Below are positions 1 to 7,443 of a stretch of DNA of 35,599 nucleotides, one piece after another. How positions within the stretch are numbered: position 1 is the stretch's first letter; the number at the start of each line of letters is the position of its first letter. The notes below the pieces were generated by a model, which was not told the DNA's origin, did no database searches, and saw only the letters and a list, made by a program, of their open reading frames with translations. Source of the DNA: a bacterium. Lineage in GTDB: Bacteria; Zhuqueibacterota; Zhuqueibacteria; Zhuqueibacterales; Zhuqueibacteraceae. A program made the translations under genes and the position numbers. The stretch covers positions 1 through 35,599 of the forward strand of contig JAKLJX010000039.1 in NCBI GenBank assembly GCA_023150945.1, in the 5' to 3' direction.

Positions 1-348
1 ACGGCGAATGGAATTACACAATCAAGCCCCGAAATTAAGCACTTTCAGAATTGTATACTTTGTTTTTTAACGGGCCCCAACTCTGACTGCATGGATCGGA
101 GGGTGAGCAGGCGGCGAGGCCAGATGACACGAATGAAGTCGGAGCTTTGAAGTATGATCGGGACTGCAAGGCGGGCGGATGACGATGCAAAGAGCAACAA
201 AGCGAAGTGTAGGTCAGATGATTGTGCGCGCGGCGAGGACGTGAATCACCGGCTTCGCCCTTTTGACTTCTCCGAACGTCTCTTCAGACTCCCCAAAAAC
301 ATTTCCCGGTTCTGGTGGCGAGTCGTTTGTCCATGGGTCATGTCTTGT
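1..348. other. Left-edge region without a recognisable gene
   Basis: I see no convincing coding sequence here. The open frame on the plus strand starting at 154 runs mostly antisense to the methyltransferase and has no family features. A 31-codon frame on the minus strand (about 247-342) is Arg/Lys-rich and unrecognised. The stretch lies downstream of the methyltransferase stop. No T-tracted hairpin was found. Confidence 0.5.
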
Positions 349-1011
349 TTACTTGTGAAGCAATACTTCCAGGTCAATTGCGTTCTCGGTGATTTCAAAA
401 TTGTTGAACGGCGTCTGCGCCACGAGTTCTTTGAACTGGGTTGCGGTCATGGCGCGCGGCCTGAGCGAATTCTTGAAGGTGTATTTCATGAACGCTCCGC
501 CAAAGCCTTTCACCTTCATGGTATCATTCACGAAGCGATCAATGGTTTCATCCGAAACATCGCGCCGCAAATCGCTGATCCATGCCTTCCCACCGGGTTT
601 CAACACGCGGTGCATCTCGCCCAGCGCCTTGATTGGCTCGCTGAAATTCTTGAATGACGACGTGCACATGAGGAAATCGAATTCCTCATTTTCAAATGGC
701 ATGGCGGAAGCATTTCCAAGTCGAAAATCGACATTCACGCCGGCGATTTGCGCATTCCTCCGCGCAATAGTGACAAAGGTTTCGCTGATGTCGAGTCCGA
801 TGATTTGCAGCTTTCGAAGTTTTGCCAGCTCGATCGACAAATAACCTGGCCCGGGAGCGACTTCAAGGACCTGGTCGCCCTCCGTCAGCCCTTCGGACAA
901 TTTCCTTGCCCACGCCCGGTAAAGATCGGCCATATCACGTTTTGCGGATTTGTCGTACTGGCGGGCGATAAATCCCTCCATCCCCATCCCTTTGTAGCCT
1001 TTTGAACTCAT
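349..1011 (-). CDS. Class I SAM-dependent methyltransferase (Methyltransf_11 type)
   Basis: This is a 220-residue cytosolic methyltransferase of unknown substrate. The SAM-binding motif I is VLEVAPGPGYLS (about residues 50-61), followed by an acidic end of strand 2 (GLDIS), a motif II/III region (NASAMPFENEEFDFLMC) and the post-motif MHRVLKPGGKAWISDL, all as in Rossmann-fold methyltransferases. An in-frame ATG lies 13 codons upstream at 1050. I chose 1011 because AAAGGA sits about 9 bases before it and nothing similar precedes the longer start. It is the last gene of the leftward run, about 100 bases after the VOC gene. The family is secure; the substrate (small molecule, lipid or quinone) cannot be told from sequence. 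Confidence 0.85.
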   Translation of the reverse strand: MSSKGYKGMGMEGFIARQYDKSAKRDMADLYRAWARKLSEGLTEGDQVLEVAPGPGYLSIELAKLRKLQIIGLDISETFVTIARRNAQIAGVNVDFRLGNASAMPFENEEFDFLMCTSSFKNFSEPIKALGEMHRVLKPGGKAWISDLRRDVSDETIDRFVNDTMKVKGFGGAFMKYTFKNSLRPRAMTATQFKELVAQTPFNNFEITENAIDLEVLLHK

Positions 1012-1117
1012 AGTCGCAGTCCTTTTGCGTGCAGATAAGGAGATGAACATATGATTGCTGCGCTCGCGGTTGCGTGCAAGCTAAATCCTCACCGACACAA
1101 TATTCTATCGCGCGTTT

Positions 1118-1531
1118 TCACGGGCGTGGTTGAGCAACGCGCCTCGAATTTTCTTTCGCAGGGTGTTGATAGAGTCCGAGAACGTTTCCATCCGGATCGC
1201 TGAATCGCGCGGTGATCTCAGGCGCATCCATGCCGAGGGGCTGCACGATTCTGCCGCCATTGGCAACAATCGCATCGAGGGTTGCAGCGACGCTATCAAC
1301 CATGATATAAATGAGCAGGCCCGGTTCCGTCGCTGCTTTCCGGCCGCGCACCCATGTGCCGCTCACTTCGTTCACTGCGTCGTCAAAAGCGAGGTGGCCG
1401 CCGCTGCGCTGCCTGATTTTCCAGCCGAAGACCGCCTGGTAAAACGAAGATGAGCGGTTGACGTCGACCGCCGGAATTTCAATGTAGCACACCTTGCCGT
1501 TGCCATAGGTGGGATGTTTGTCATTTTTCAT
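1118..1531 (-). CDS. VOC-family (glyoxalase/bleomycin-resistance fold) protein
   Basis: This 137-residue protein has the two beta-alpha-beta-beta-beta modules of the vicinal oxygen chelate fold. The first module carries CYIEIPAVDVNRSSSFYQAVFGW and the second ends in FSDPDGNVLGLYQ, a strong signature of single-chain VOC proteins (the sequence is split here only to name its key parts). Such proteins act as dimers on small molecules, with a metal site at the module interface, but reactions vary widely. The start at 1531 is preceded by GGAGG at ideal spacing; an upstream in-frame start at 1543 has no site. It lies between a small membrane protein gene and the methyltransferase, in the same direction. 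Confidence 0.85.
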   Translation of the reverse strand: MKNDKHPTYGNGKVCYIEIPAVDVNRSSSFYQAVFGWKIRQRSGGHLAFDDAVNEVSGTWVRGRKAATEPGLLIYIMVDSVAATLDAIVANGGRIVQPLGMDAPEITARFSDPDGNVLGLYQHPAKENSRRVAQPRP

Positions 1532-1561
1532 AATAACCTCCAACGTTGCTTGTATTTCTGT

Positions 1562-1960
1562 TTAGGATTGCATGACAGCTCGATGCAACTCAAACAGCTT
1601 TCCGCCAAGCCAGGCAATCGGCAACGCAATCACCGCCAGCGTCCAGGCATACCAACCGGGTCCCAAATCTGCCGCCGCGATGGCGCCGATCGATCCCAAG
1701 ATCAGGCCAATAAGGCCAAGTACAAGCGCATGCTTCATGGGACTGCGCGGCGCGAGCCTGGCCGTGAGATAACATCCGATGAGACTAAAAACGGCACGAT
1801 AACCGATGACGATCAGAATCAGCCCGGTTCCGACAAAGAAATGGCCTTTGGGCAGCACGCCCGCGTTTTCGAGAATCGCATCAGTGGCCGTGTGCGTAAT
1901 GACGATGAAAATCAATCCCGCGAGCACTGCGCCAATGCTTTTGATGGTTGTTTTGTTCAT
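1562..1960 (-). CDS. Small integral membrane protein, unknown function
   Basis: This 132-residue protein is strongly hydrophobic with about four predicted membrane spans (near residues 7-27, 42-65, 77-97 and 104-122). Short basic segments (TARLAPRSPMKHA) lie between spans 2 and 3. I do not recognise a catalytic or transport motif. AAGGA lies about 9 bases before the ATG at 1960. It sits 30 bases upstream of the VOC gene in the reading direction and about 54 bases after the SRPBCC gene, so co-transcription is plausible. Integral membrane proteins of this size often accompany SRPBCC/VOC genes, but no role can be assigned. Confidence 0.7.
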   Translation of the reverse strand: MNKTTIKSIGAVLAGLIFIVITHTATDAILENAGVLPKGHFFVGTGLILIVIGYRAVFSLIGCYLTARLAPRSPMKHALVLGLIGLILGSIGAIAAADLGPGWYAWTLAVIALPIAWLGGKLFELHRAVMQS

Positions 1961-2014
1961 GATGCATCATCCTTAATCTTGTCAACGTGGAACGATCTTG
2001 TTTGGTAATTTGAT

Positions 2015-2467
2015 CTACTTCTCCGCCAGCTCTTTGAGTTTTTGGAGGGCCTTCGGCCACATATCCTGGAACATGTCCTTGTATTCGTCATTGATGTCGA
2101 TATCCACCAACACTTCGGTGGCGCCGGCTTTCTCTTTGAAGGCGTAGTTTTCATGCGCGCCAGCCCACGCTTTCACCGCGTCGCTCGTCGTGTCCTCTTT
2201 TCCGTCTTGCACGACACCGAGGTGTTCAATGGAGATATGCTCGTGCAAGCGGTTTTCTTTGATGCGGCTCACCATACCGCCCAATTGGCCCGTCTTCGGG
2301 TCTGGCCCAAGAAAAAGTATTTTGCTCCCGGTGCTCCAGTCGCCGACGTAGTGTGAACCAGGCGTGAATGCTTCCGTCCACTCACGATACGTCTTATCGT
2401 CGAGCATCGTGTTCCACACCTTAGCTTTCGGCGCGTTGATAACGATTGAAAAACGTAGTTTGTTCAT
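2015..2467 (-). CDS. SRPBCC (START/Bet v1-like, AHSA1-type) domain protein
   Basis: This 150-residue protein is a single SRPBCC domain: a hydrophobic ligand cavity formed by an antiparallel sheet around a long C-terminal helix. The N-terminal strand and loop FSIVINAPKAKVWNTMLD followed by YREWTEAF are typical of the AHSA1/SRPBCC group, and the C-terminal helix is PKALQKLKELAEK. The start at 2467 is favoured over the frame opening at 2503 because AAAGGAGA precedes it by about 7 bases. It follows the NTF2-like gene ending at 2500 by 32 bases. Members bind small hydrophobic ligands or modulate stress responses; the ligand is unknown. Confidence 0.85.
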   Translation of the reverse strand: MNKLRFSIVINAPKAKVWNTMLDDKTYREWTEAFTPGSHYVGDWSTGSKILFLGPDPKTGQLGGMVSRIKENRLHEHISIEHLGVVQDGKEDTTSDAVKAWAGAHENYAFKEKAGATEVLVDIDINDEYKDMFQDMWPKALQKLKELAEK

Positions 2468-2499
2468 GAGACTCTCCTTTCGAGATTGATGGTCACTTT

Positions 2500-2889
2500 T
2501 CAAGCTGGTTTTACCGCTGTAATATGGCTATGCACGCATAGCCACGTGCCGTTGCGTTTCACAAACACGTCGGTCGTCCACTCGTCCGAGCTGAACGGCT
2601 GACTTTTGTAGTGACCGTTATTCTTGACGCGACCGGACAAAACAGCCACCTCGCCGTATTGGCGAACCGATATGATTTCTCCCTTGAATGTTTCGTGCGT
2701 CAAATCACCCGAGGCGACCATGGCAAGAAATTTTTCCTTGGTCATCGCGCCGTGCTCCGAAACGATGGCCCAGTCATCCGCCATGAAACGGTCGATTGCC
2801 TCTGCGTCGTTGGAGGCCAGGGTTTGATCCCACGCCGCGGACAGTGCCTTCAGGATTTGGATTTCATTGGGGTTGTTGTTTTCCGGCAT
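2500..2889 (-). CDS. NTF2-like (SnoaL/DUF4440-type) protein
   Basis: This 129-residue protein has the NTF2-like cone fold pattern. An N-terminal helix (ALSAAWDQTLASNDAEAIDRF) leads into MADDWAIVSEHGAMTKEKFLAM, and the closing strands include VAVLSGRVKN and WTTDVFVKRNGTWLCVHSH. The pattern of Trp-rich ends is typical of DUF4440 and SnoaL-like proteins of 120-150 residues. AAAGGA lies 8 bases before the ATG. It is flanked 16 bases upstream by another NTF2-like gene, suggesting a small operon of paralogous or convergent folds. These proteins can be enzymes or ligand binders; no catalytic dyad is evident. Confidence 0.8.
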   Translation of the reverse strand: MPENNNPNEIQILKALSAAWDQTLASNDAEAIDRFMADDWAIVSEHGAMTKEKFLAMVASGDLTHETFKGEIISVRQYGEVAVLSGRVKNNGHYKSQPFSSDEWTTDVFVKRNGTWLCVHSHITAVKPA

Positions 2890-2905
2890 ACGTTCATCCT
2901 TTGTT

Positions 2906-3280
2906 TCAATACTTGACTTGTGTTGTTTCGATGATGTACGAAGTGATGACCTTCACCTGCCCGTTTTTGAATTTATTCAATTCATAAATATGACAGAACG
3001 CGTACAGCTTGCCGCGTCTGGACTTCCCTGCAATTCTCATGGTGCCGTTGATCGCCGCCTTGTTGCCATGCGTGATAAAATATGAATACGTCAGAGCGAC
3101 AACATATTCCATCTTTCTTGCTTTCATCTCTTTGATCAATTCATTCCTGCCCTGAGTTGTTTTTGAACCGACAATGATCCCCTGAACGTCATCGGTGGAA
3201 TTGGCCGCCATGAATTCCGTATCGCCGGTCGTAAAGGCTTCGTTTATTTTCTTGAAGAATACGATGCTCTGTCGCAGCAC
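2906..3280 (-). CDS. Probable NTF2-like (SnoaL-type) protein, GTG start
   Basis: This 124-residue protein has an N-terminal helix (FFKKINEAFTTGDTEFMAAN) followed by DDVQGIIVG and a later strand pair (ICHIYELNKFKNGQVKVITSY-like region near residues 96-116), which fits the NTF2-like fold. The start is GTG at 3280. The frame is open back to the stop of the truncated hydrolase at 3320, and no strong ribosome site is visible, so the exact start is uncertain. The base composition looks more AT-rich than most of the window. It is 16 bases upstream of a second NTF2-like gene. Confidence 0.65.
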   Translation of the reverse strand: MLRQSIVFFKKINEAFTTGDTEFMAANSTDDVQGIIVGSKTTQGRNELIKEMKARKMEYVVALTYSYFITHGNKAAINGTMRIAGKSRRGKLYAFCHIYELNKFKNGQVKVITSYIIETTQVKY

Positions 3281-3319
3281 AATGATGTATCCTAAAAGGT
3301 CGCAGCTAAAACTTAGTGC

Positions 3320-3838
3320 TCAACCGCGAGTGCTTTTTTGACAAAGCGCCGCAAGCGCATGCGTATGCGGCGCGCCGCCGGCAAGCGCCAACGCGGTGTA
3401 TCCGCCGACGGAGTGGCCGGTGATCGCAACGTTTTCTTGCGCAACATGATTTTTGAATTGTGCATGAGCACAAACCGCGTCGATCGCCATGCGCAGATGC
3501 CGCGGGCGATAGCTCATCTTCTGCAGGGTGTATTGCAATTCATTGTTGTGGCGATTATTGAAGGGATGCCCGATCATGCCCGCGACAAATCCATTTTGGG
3601 CCAGGTACATGCCGAGCGCGCGATGCGCCAAACAGGAACCGGCGGAGCCGTGCGAAATCATCACCAACGGAAAGCGGCCCTCCGCAATCGGCGCGTCCAT
3701 CGCCACCTCCAATGAAAATGCCCCGAATGCAACGGGTGTTGAAGCCGTGTTCGTTGGGTACCTAGCCAGCATGGGAAATATGATATCATTTTCTTTATCG
3801 CACACCTCCTCCTTGCAGCAGCCGACAAATTTTTCCAT
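3320..3838 (-). pseudogene. C-terminally truncated alpha/beta hydrolase (dienelactone-hydrolase-like, COG4188 type)
   Basis: The 172-residue product matches the N-terminal half of predicted dienelactone hydrolases. It has FPLVMISHGSAGS (oxyanion region, about residues 56-68), NGFVAGMIGHPFNNR and the nucleophile elbow GHSVGGYTALAL (about residues 141-152). It then stops after only about 20 more residues. Family members run to about 300 residues, and the catalytic Asp and His lie beyond this point, so the product cannot hold a complete triad. The start at 3838 has GGAGAGGA upstream. The sequence after the stop becomes the NTF2-like gene, so the 3' half seems deleted rather than frameshifted. 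Confidence 0.7.
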
Positions 3839-3997
3839 GCCATCCTCTCCAAGAAATCAGTTTGTCGTCGATGGGTTAGGCGCCTCCATCGGCCCGCCAC
3901 GCGGAAGGTGATATCTCGAAAAGCCGTTGCGCCGGCCCGGCCAGGCGCGACGCTTTGTTCGGCGGCACTTTTCTTTGTGGCAGGCCGCCACGAGGCG

Positions 3998-4231
3998 CTA
4001 CAGTTTATTCACAGCATCCTGTCGGGCCGATTCTTTCGAAATAAGTCGTCGCAGGACATAGCCTTTCCACATCCAAAGTCCCGCGAGGGCGAGCACAGGA
4101 AGGAAGACATATCGAACCGCAGGGGCGTAGTTTGGAATTTCTTCAAACGGGCTATAAATATAACCGAGTATCGGAATGCTAAAGATGAGATGAATCCAGC
4201 GAAAAATCGAACGCTTCGTGTTTTGGTTCAT
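3998..4231 (-). CDS. Small two-span membrane protein
   Basis: This 77-residue protein has two hydrophobic segments, IHLIFSIPILGYIYSPF (about residues 13-29) and YVFLPVLALAGLWMWKGYVL (about 41-60), with a basic tail. The N-terminal RWIHLIFSIPILGYIYSPF pattern is one I associate with short conserved hypothetical membrane proteins of Bacteroidetes-type genomes, but no function is known. AAAGG lies about 9 bases before the ATG. It is about 80 bases after the AlkD-like gene and in the same direction. Confidence 0.65.
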   Translation of the reverse strand: MNQNTKRSIFRWIHLIFSIPILGYIYSPFEEIPNYAPAVRYVFLPVLALAGLWMWKGYVLRRLISKESARQDAVNKL

Positions 4232-4310
4232 GGCGTTGGGCCTTTGATCTTGTGATGAGTAGTGATGCTAATTGTGGAAGCACAATCCAGTCGTTCATGC
4301 ACAAATTTAT

Positions 4311-5039
4311 TTACTCCGCCTTCCTCATACTCAGGTAATGCTCGCGCTGCTTTTTATCAAGATGCTCAATCGCATAGCGCAAGAAAGTGCGCGGCATCGT
4401 GGCGGCGTGCTGATCTAAAAAGCTCAACAATCTTTTGGGATCTTTTTTGCCCGCCTCGCGCAGCCATCCGCCGGCGGCTTTGTGAATCAAATCTTCTTTG
4501 TCGTTGAGCAGCATTTCGGCAATTTTGAAAGTGTCGTCGATCTCGCCCTTTCGAATAAAATAGAACGTGCTGACAATCGCGGTGCGGCGTTCCCACATAT
4601 TTCTTGAGCGCGCCAGCTTGTACAAAATCGCGCGCGACTTGTCGAACAAGTAGCCGCCAACGACATAAGGCGCGCTGCGATCCACCAAATCCCAATTGTT
4701 GATGCGATCATGGCGCTTGATATAAAGATCGAACAACTCTTTTCGGCGTTCAGCAGAAATTTTCTTGCTGCGCGCCTGCCAATCCATTATGCTCACCGCG
4801 CCAACCCGAACTTCGTGAATCGGATTCTCGATCAGTTTTTCGATTTCGTTCGGTGGCATTTCCATGAACTCTTTGGCCAGCGCGAAGACCTGCCCCATGC
4901 GCACGCCCATGAACTCATCGCCTTCGCCGTACTCGCCTTCGCCGGATTTAAAATAGCGCTGAATCTTCTTCAGCTCCGTCGCGGAGCGCAGTGTTTCTAA
5001 TTTTTTGACGAATTGCCTGGCGGTCATTTCCATTGCCAT
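4311..5039 (-). CDS. DNA alkylation repair protein (AlkD-like HEAT-repeat glycosylase family)
   Basis: This 242-residue all-helical protein matches the AlkD family, which uses HEAT-like repeats to grip DNA and excise bulky or cationic N3/N7-alkylated purines. Visible marks are the YFKSGEGEYGEGDEFMGVRM segment near residues 28-47, the NNWDLVDRSAPYVVG segment near 113-127 and the RNMWERRTAIVSTFYFIRKG segment near 145-164. These Trp, Asp and Arg positions belong to the conserved DNA-facing groove. The length is normal. Its start lies 3 bases after the LysE-type exporter's stop, so the two are almost certainly co-transcribed. MAM, MEM or MTAR are possible starts; I kept the first. Confidence 0.85.
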   Translation of the reverse strand: MAMEMTARQFVKKLETLRSATELKKIQRYFKSGEGEYGEGDEFMGVRMGQVFALAKEFMEMPPNEIEKLIENPIHEVRVGAVSIMDWQARSKKISAERRKELFDLYIKRHDRINNWDLVDRSAPYVVGGYLFDKSRAILYKLARSRNMWERRTAIVSTFYFIRKGEIDDTFKIAEMLLNDKEDLIHKAAGGWLREAGKKDPKRLLSFLDQHAATMPRTFLRYAIEHLDKKQREHYLSMRKAE

Positions 5040-5042
5040 CGC

Positions 5043-5681
5043 TTATTTGCCTTTGTTTGATCCGGCCAGCGCCGCGCCGAGGCCAAGCGCAATATAGGCG
5101 CTGCCCGCAAAATATCGTTGCCAGCGCAGATAGCGCACGTTTCTTTTTAACCATTGTCCTAACGTTCCGGCGAGTATCGCATAAAGGCTGTCGCTCATAA
5201 ATGCCATCGCCACGAAAATGCCGCCCAGCAACAGAATTTGCGCAGTCACGCTGCCGCGAGCAGGATCGACGAATTGCGGCAAGAACGCAAAGAAGAACAG
5301 CGAGGTTTTCGGATTGAGAATGCTCACGAGCACGCCCTGCGAAAAAATCTGCGAAAGCTTTTGCGGCCGGCGCGTGTGCAGCGTTTCTTCCTCCTCGCGC
5401 ACCAGCAGCTTGCGCACGCCAAGATAGATCAAATAGGCCGCGCCGAGATATTTGACGAGGTTAAACGCCGTAACCGAAGACATGAGCACTGCGGAGACGC
5501 CAAAAGCCGCGGCGGCAACGTGCACGAGCGAGCCGGTGTTGAGACCGAGCGTTGAAACGAAGCCGGCAGTACGGCCTTGATCGATGCTGCGCGCGACGAT
5601 ATAAAACACCGCGGGGCCAGGCGTGAGCAGAAACACCAATGTCGCGCCCATGAACAAGGCGAGAGTCGAATGGTCGAACAT
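5043..5681 (-). CDS. LysE/RhtB-family amino-acid exporter
   Basis: This 212-residue inner-membrane protein has the LysE signature. The N-terminal span ends in VFLLTPGPAVFYIVARSI, followed by GFVSTLGLNTGSLVHVAAAAFG, then a later LNPKTSLFFFAFLPQFV. There are about six spans. Members export amino acids or homoserine lactones using the proton gradient. The start at 5681 (MFDHST) has AGGAG about 11 bases upstream; the longer frame opens with a TTG at 5711 and is less likely. It overlaps nothing and runs directly into the AlkD-like gene 3 bases downstream. The substrate is not predictable. Confidence 0.88.
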   Translation of the reverse strand: MFDHSTLALFMGATLVFLLTPGPAVFYIVARSIDQGRTAGFVSTLGLNTGSLVHVAAAAFGVSAVLMSSVTAFNLVKYLGAAYLIYLGVRKLLVREEEETLHTRRPQKLSQIFSQGVLVSILNPKTSLFFFAFLPQFVDPARGSVTAQILLLGGIFVAMAFMSDSLYAILAGTLGQWLKRNVRYLRWQRYFAGSAYIALGLGAALAGSNKGK

Positions 5682-5750
5682 GAAAAACTTTCTCCTCTTG
5701 AGTTGAGCCAATTCATACCGAAGCTGTTGCAGAAAGCCGCAGCCGTGAGA

Positions 5751-6131
5751 TCATGTTCGCCATTTCGCGTCTTCCTCGAGACTTTCTTTCACGCGGAATG
5801 CGGTGATCTTGCGGATCAGCGTGAGAGGCAGCGGCTGGTCGAGCGGAAACTGGATCGAAGCGCTCGCCGTCTTAAACTTCGCCAACTCTTTCGCAAAGGC
5901 TTTTACCGCAGAGGGCGTGGGATAGAAGCCGAGGTGATGCTTGAAGACTTTGAATGTGACGAGTATCCGCTGATAGGAGAAAGCCGGCATTCCCCACTTT
6001 AGGCCTTCTTTCGCTCCGGGTGCGACTTTGCGAATACACGCCAGCATTTCACGCAGCTTTTTCTGCGTCTCTTTGGGCGCAGCATCGATGTATTCCGTGA
6101 TGTTTGTGGGCCGCGCCTTTTTTGAAGTCAT
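5751..6131 (-). CDS. DUF1801 (YdhG/iron-chaperone-like) protein, copy 1
   Basis: This 126-residue protein belongs to the DUF1801 family. Characteristic pieces are ITEYIDAAPKETQKKLREM near residues 12-30, VAPGAKEGLKWGMPAFSY near 37-54 and LGFYPTPSAVKAFAKELAKF near 68-87. It ends in the basic strand-helix with FPLDQPLPLTLIRKI. The fold resembles frataxin-like iron chaperones, but function is unproven. The start at 6131 has GAGGA 6 bases upstream; that Shine-Dalgarno overlaps the stop of the next DUF1801 gene, so the pair is probably translated together. It is a diverged paralogue of its neighbour. Confidence 0.85.
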   Translation of the reverse strand: MTSKKARPTNITEYIDAAPKETQKKLREMLACIRKVAPGAKEGLKWGMPAFSYQRILVTFKVFKHHLGFYPTPSAVKAFAKELAKFKTASASIQFPLDQPLPLTLIRKITAFRVKESLEEDAKWRT

Positions 6132-6142
6132 CGCTATCCTCA

Positions 6143-6550
6143 TCACTTTCGTTTCAGCTTGGCCTGTGCTTCATTCTCAGCAACTCTCGCTTTGACGATT
6201 TTCTTCACGAGCTCCGCCGGAAGCGGATTCTCAACCGTGAAATGAATCGTGGTTCCCGAAGTGTCAAACTCTTCAAGCTCGCCTTTGAATTTTTCCAAGA
6301 CCGTTTTGCTCACCGCGATGAAACTGCAATAGCTCGCGCGTGCGACGAAGTGAACCAACGGCCCGTGATATTTGTAGGTCGGAATTTGATAGCTGATCAC
6401 CTCTTCGGCCTTCGGCGCGGCGGTTTTGATGGCTTTGCGCAGATTTTCGAGAACTGTGCGTAACGCTTTTGGCGCCGACGCGAGATAAGCGTCGACGTCT
6501 TTGGCCTGAACACTCTGTTTTGCGCCGGGATTTGAAGCGACTTTTTTCAT
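6143..6550 (-). CDS. DUF1801 (YdhG/iron-chaperone-like) protein, copy 2
   Basis: This 135-residue protein shares the DUF1801 pattern with the next gene: DVDAYLASAPKALRTVLENL near residues 17-36, AAPKAEEVISYQIPTYKYHG near 44-63 and FTVENPLPAELVKKIVKAR near 104-122. It also has a lysine-rich C-terminus. The start at 6550 (MKKVAS) is chosen over the frame opening at 6592, whose extra residues look like non-coding translation. Its stop lies about 12 bases before the start of copy 1. The broken DHFR-like gene ends just upstream at 6564. Confidence 0.85.
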   Translation of the reverse strand: MKKVASNPGAKQSVQAKDVDAYLASAPKALRTVLENLRKAIKTAAPKAEEVISYQIPTYKYHGPLVHFVARASYCSFIAVSKTVLEKFKGELEEFDTSGTTIHFTVENPLPAELVKKIVKARVAENEAQAKLKRK

Positions 6551-6563
6551 AGGAATTGTTGCT

Positions 6564-7150
6564 CTATCGACTCGGTGAGGCGTCCTTGGCACTGTTCGCC
6601 GGCTGGTAGTTCAAGATCGCCACGCCATTTTTCGTTATCTTCGAATCAGCAAGTTGAAGTTGCTTGATCGCACGCCCGTCCTGAAACAGACGCGTGCCGC
6701 TGCCGGCGACCACCGGGTAGATTTCCAGTCGCAGCTCATCGAGCAGGTTTGTATGCAGCATGGATTCCACCAATGTGGGGCTACCGTGGATGCCGATGTT
6801 TTTGCCGGACCGCTGCTTCAGTTTTGCGATCGCGCCGGCGAGGTTGCCCTTGACCAACATTGCGTTCCCCCGCGATCCCCAGGCTGCTGAATCCAACGTG
6901 TTGGACACCACATACTTCGGTACGGTGTTGATATGGCTGGCGAATGGCTCATGCGTCGAAGCCGCCAATAGTCCGTCCACTCCTGATAGGTGACGCGCCC
7001 CAGCAGCATGGCATCTTCCTGAGCTACTTTTGCAAAGAAATCCGGCAACACCTCTTCCGCATTTCGATGTTTCATAATCGTACCAATGACCGCATCAAAC
7101 TTCACGACTCCCTCCAGTGCCATGATCAGATGCGCAACGATCTTTCTCAT
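6564..7150 (-). pseudogene. DHFR-like (RibD C-terminal domain) gene with a one-base deletion
   Basis: Translation from the ATG at 7150 gives a good family N-terminus (MRKIVAHLIMALEGVV, then AMLLGRVTYQEWTDYW) and then loses homology. The family sequence resumes in another frame with ASTHEPFASHINTVPKYVVSN and continues through LLDELRLEIYPVVAGSGTRLF to the stop at 6564. The two frames join cleanly if one base is added near 6964, turning TGG-CG-GCT into TGG-CCG-GCT (Trp-Pro-Ala). Together the halves make a full-length 195-residue protein with no other lesion. It could be a recent pseudogene or a base-calling error in a GG pair. Confidence 0.75.
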
Positions 7151-7443
7151 TTACACTCTCCTTTTGATCGCGGCCAACGGCTTGCGTTACCTGCGTTGGG
7201 GCGGGGACGGCGAGGCCGTTCAACCAGAAGAAGGCTTAGGCGTAGGAGACTGTCTGGGATTGTTGCAGACACCCCAGCGTCAGGTGTCCACATTGTTGGG
7301 CGGTGTTTGGGTTATGCGGCTTCTGCCATTTCCACAAACTCCGCTCTTTTTGTTTCTGTTGTAATCAAATCGCAGTCGGGCGATTTATTCGACATGCGAC
7401 ATTTCGCGCACGCCGTTCTTCGTGCGCTAATATCCACGCTTAT
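7151..7443. other. Gap between two DHFR-like genes with cassette-like inverted repeats
   Basis: No coding sequence is evident. The stretch has a near-palindrome around 7264-7292 (GACACC and GGTGTC arms) and motifs GTTCAAC at 7218-7224 and GTTGGGC at 7295-7301. The spacing and form loosely resemble the outer simple sites of integron attC elements, though the two outer sites are not well complementary. A Shine-Dalgarno for the downstream gene (AAGGAGA) lies at its left edge. Confidence 0.3.

Noticed and set aside
154-657. Plus-strand open frame of 167 codons at the left edge
   Set aside because: It lies mostly antisense to the methyltransferase gene, has no family motif, and has the composition of a shadow frame.
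834-839. TGTCGA on the minus strand inside the methyltransferase gene (also 728-733 and 12552-12557)
   Set aside because: No CGAC or CGTC at 17 bases, and all are inside coding sequence; they are chance occurrences.
7369-7394. Possible fourth ECF42-type element (TGTCGA with CGAT at 16 bases)
   Set aside because: The second box is wrong (CGAT) and the spacing is one base short. It lies between two DHFR-like genes but fails the strict pattern.
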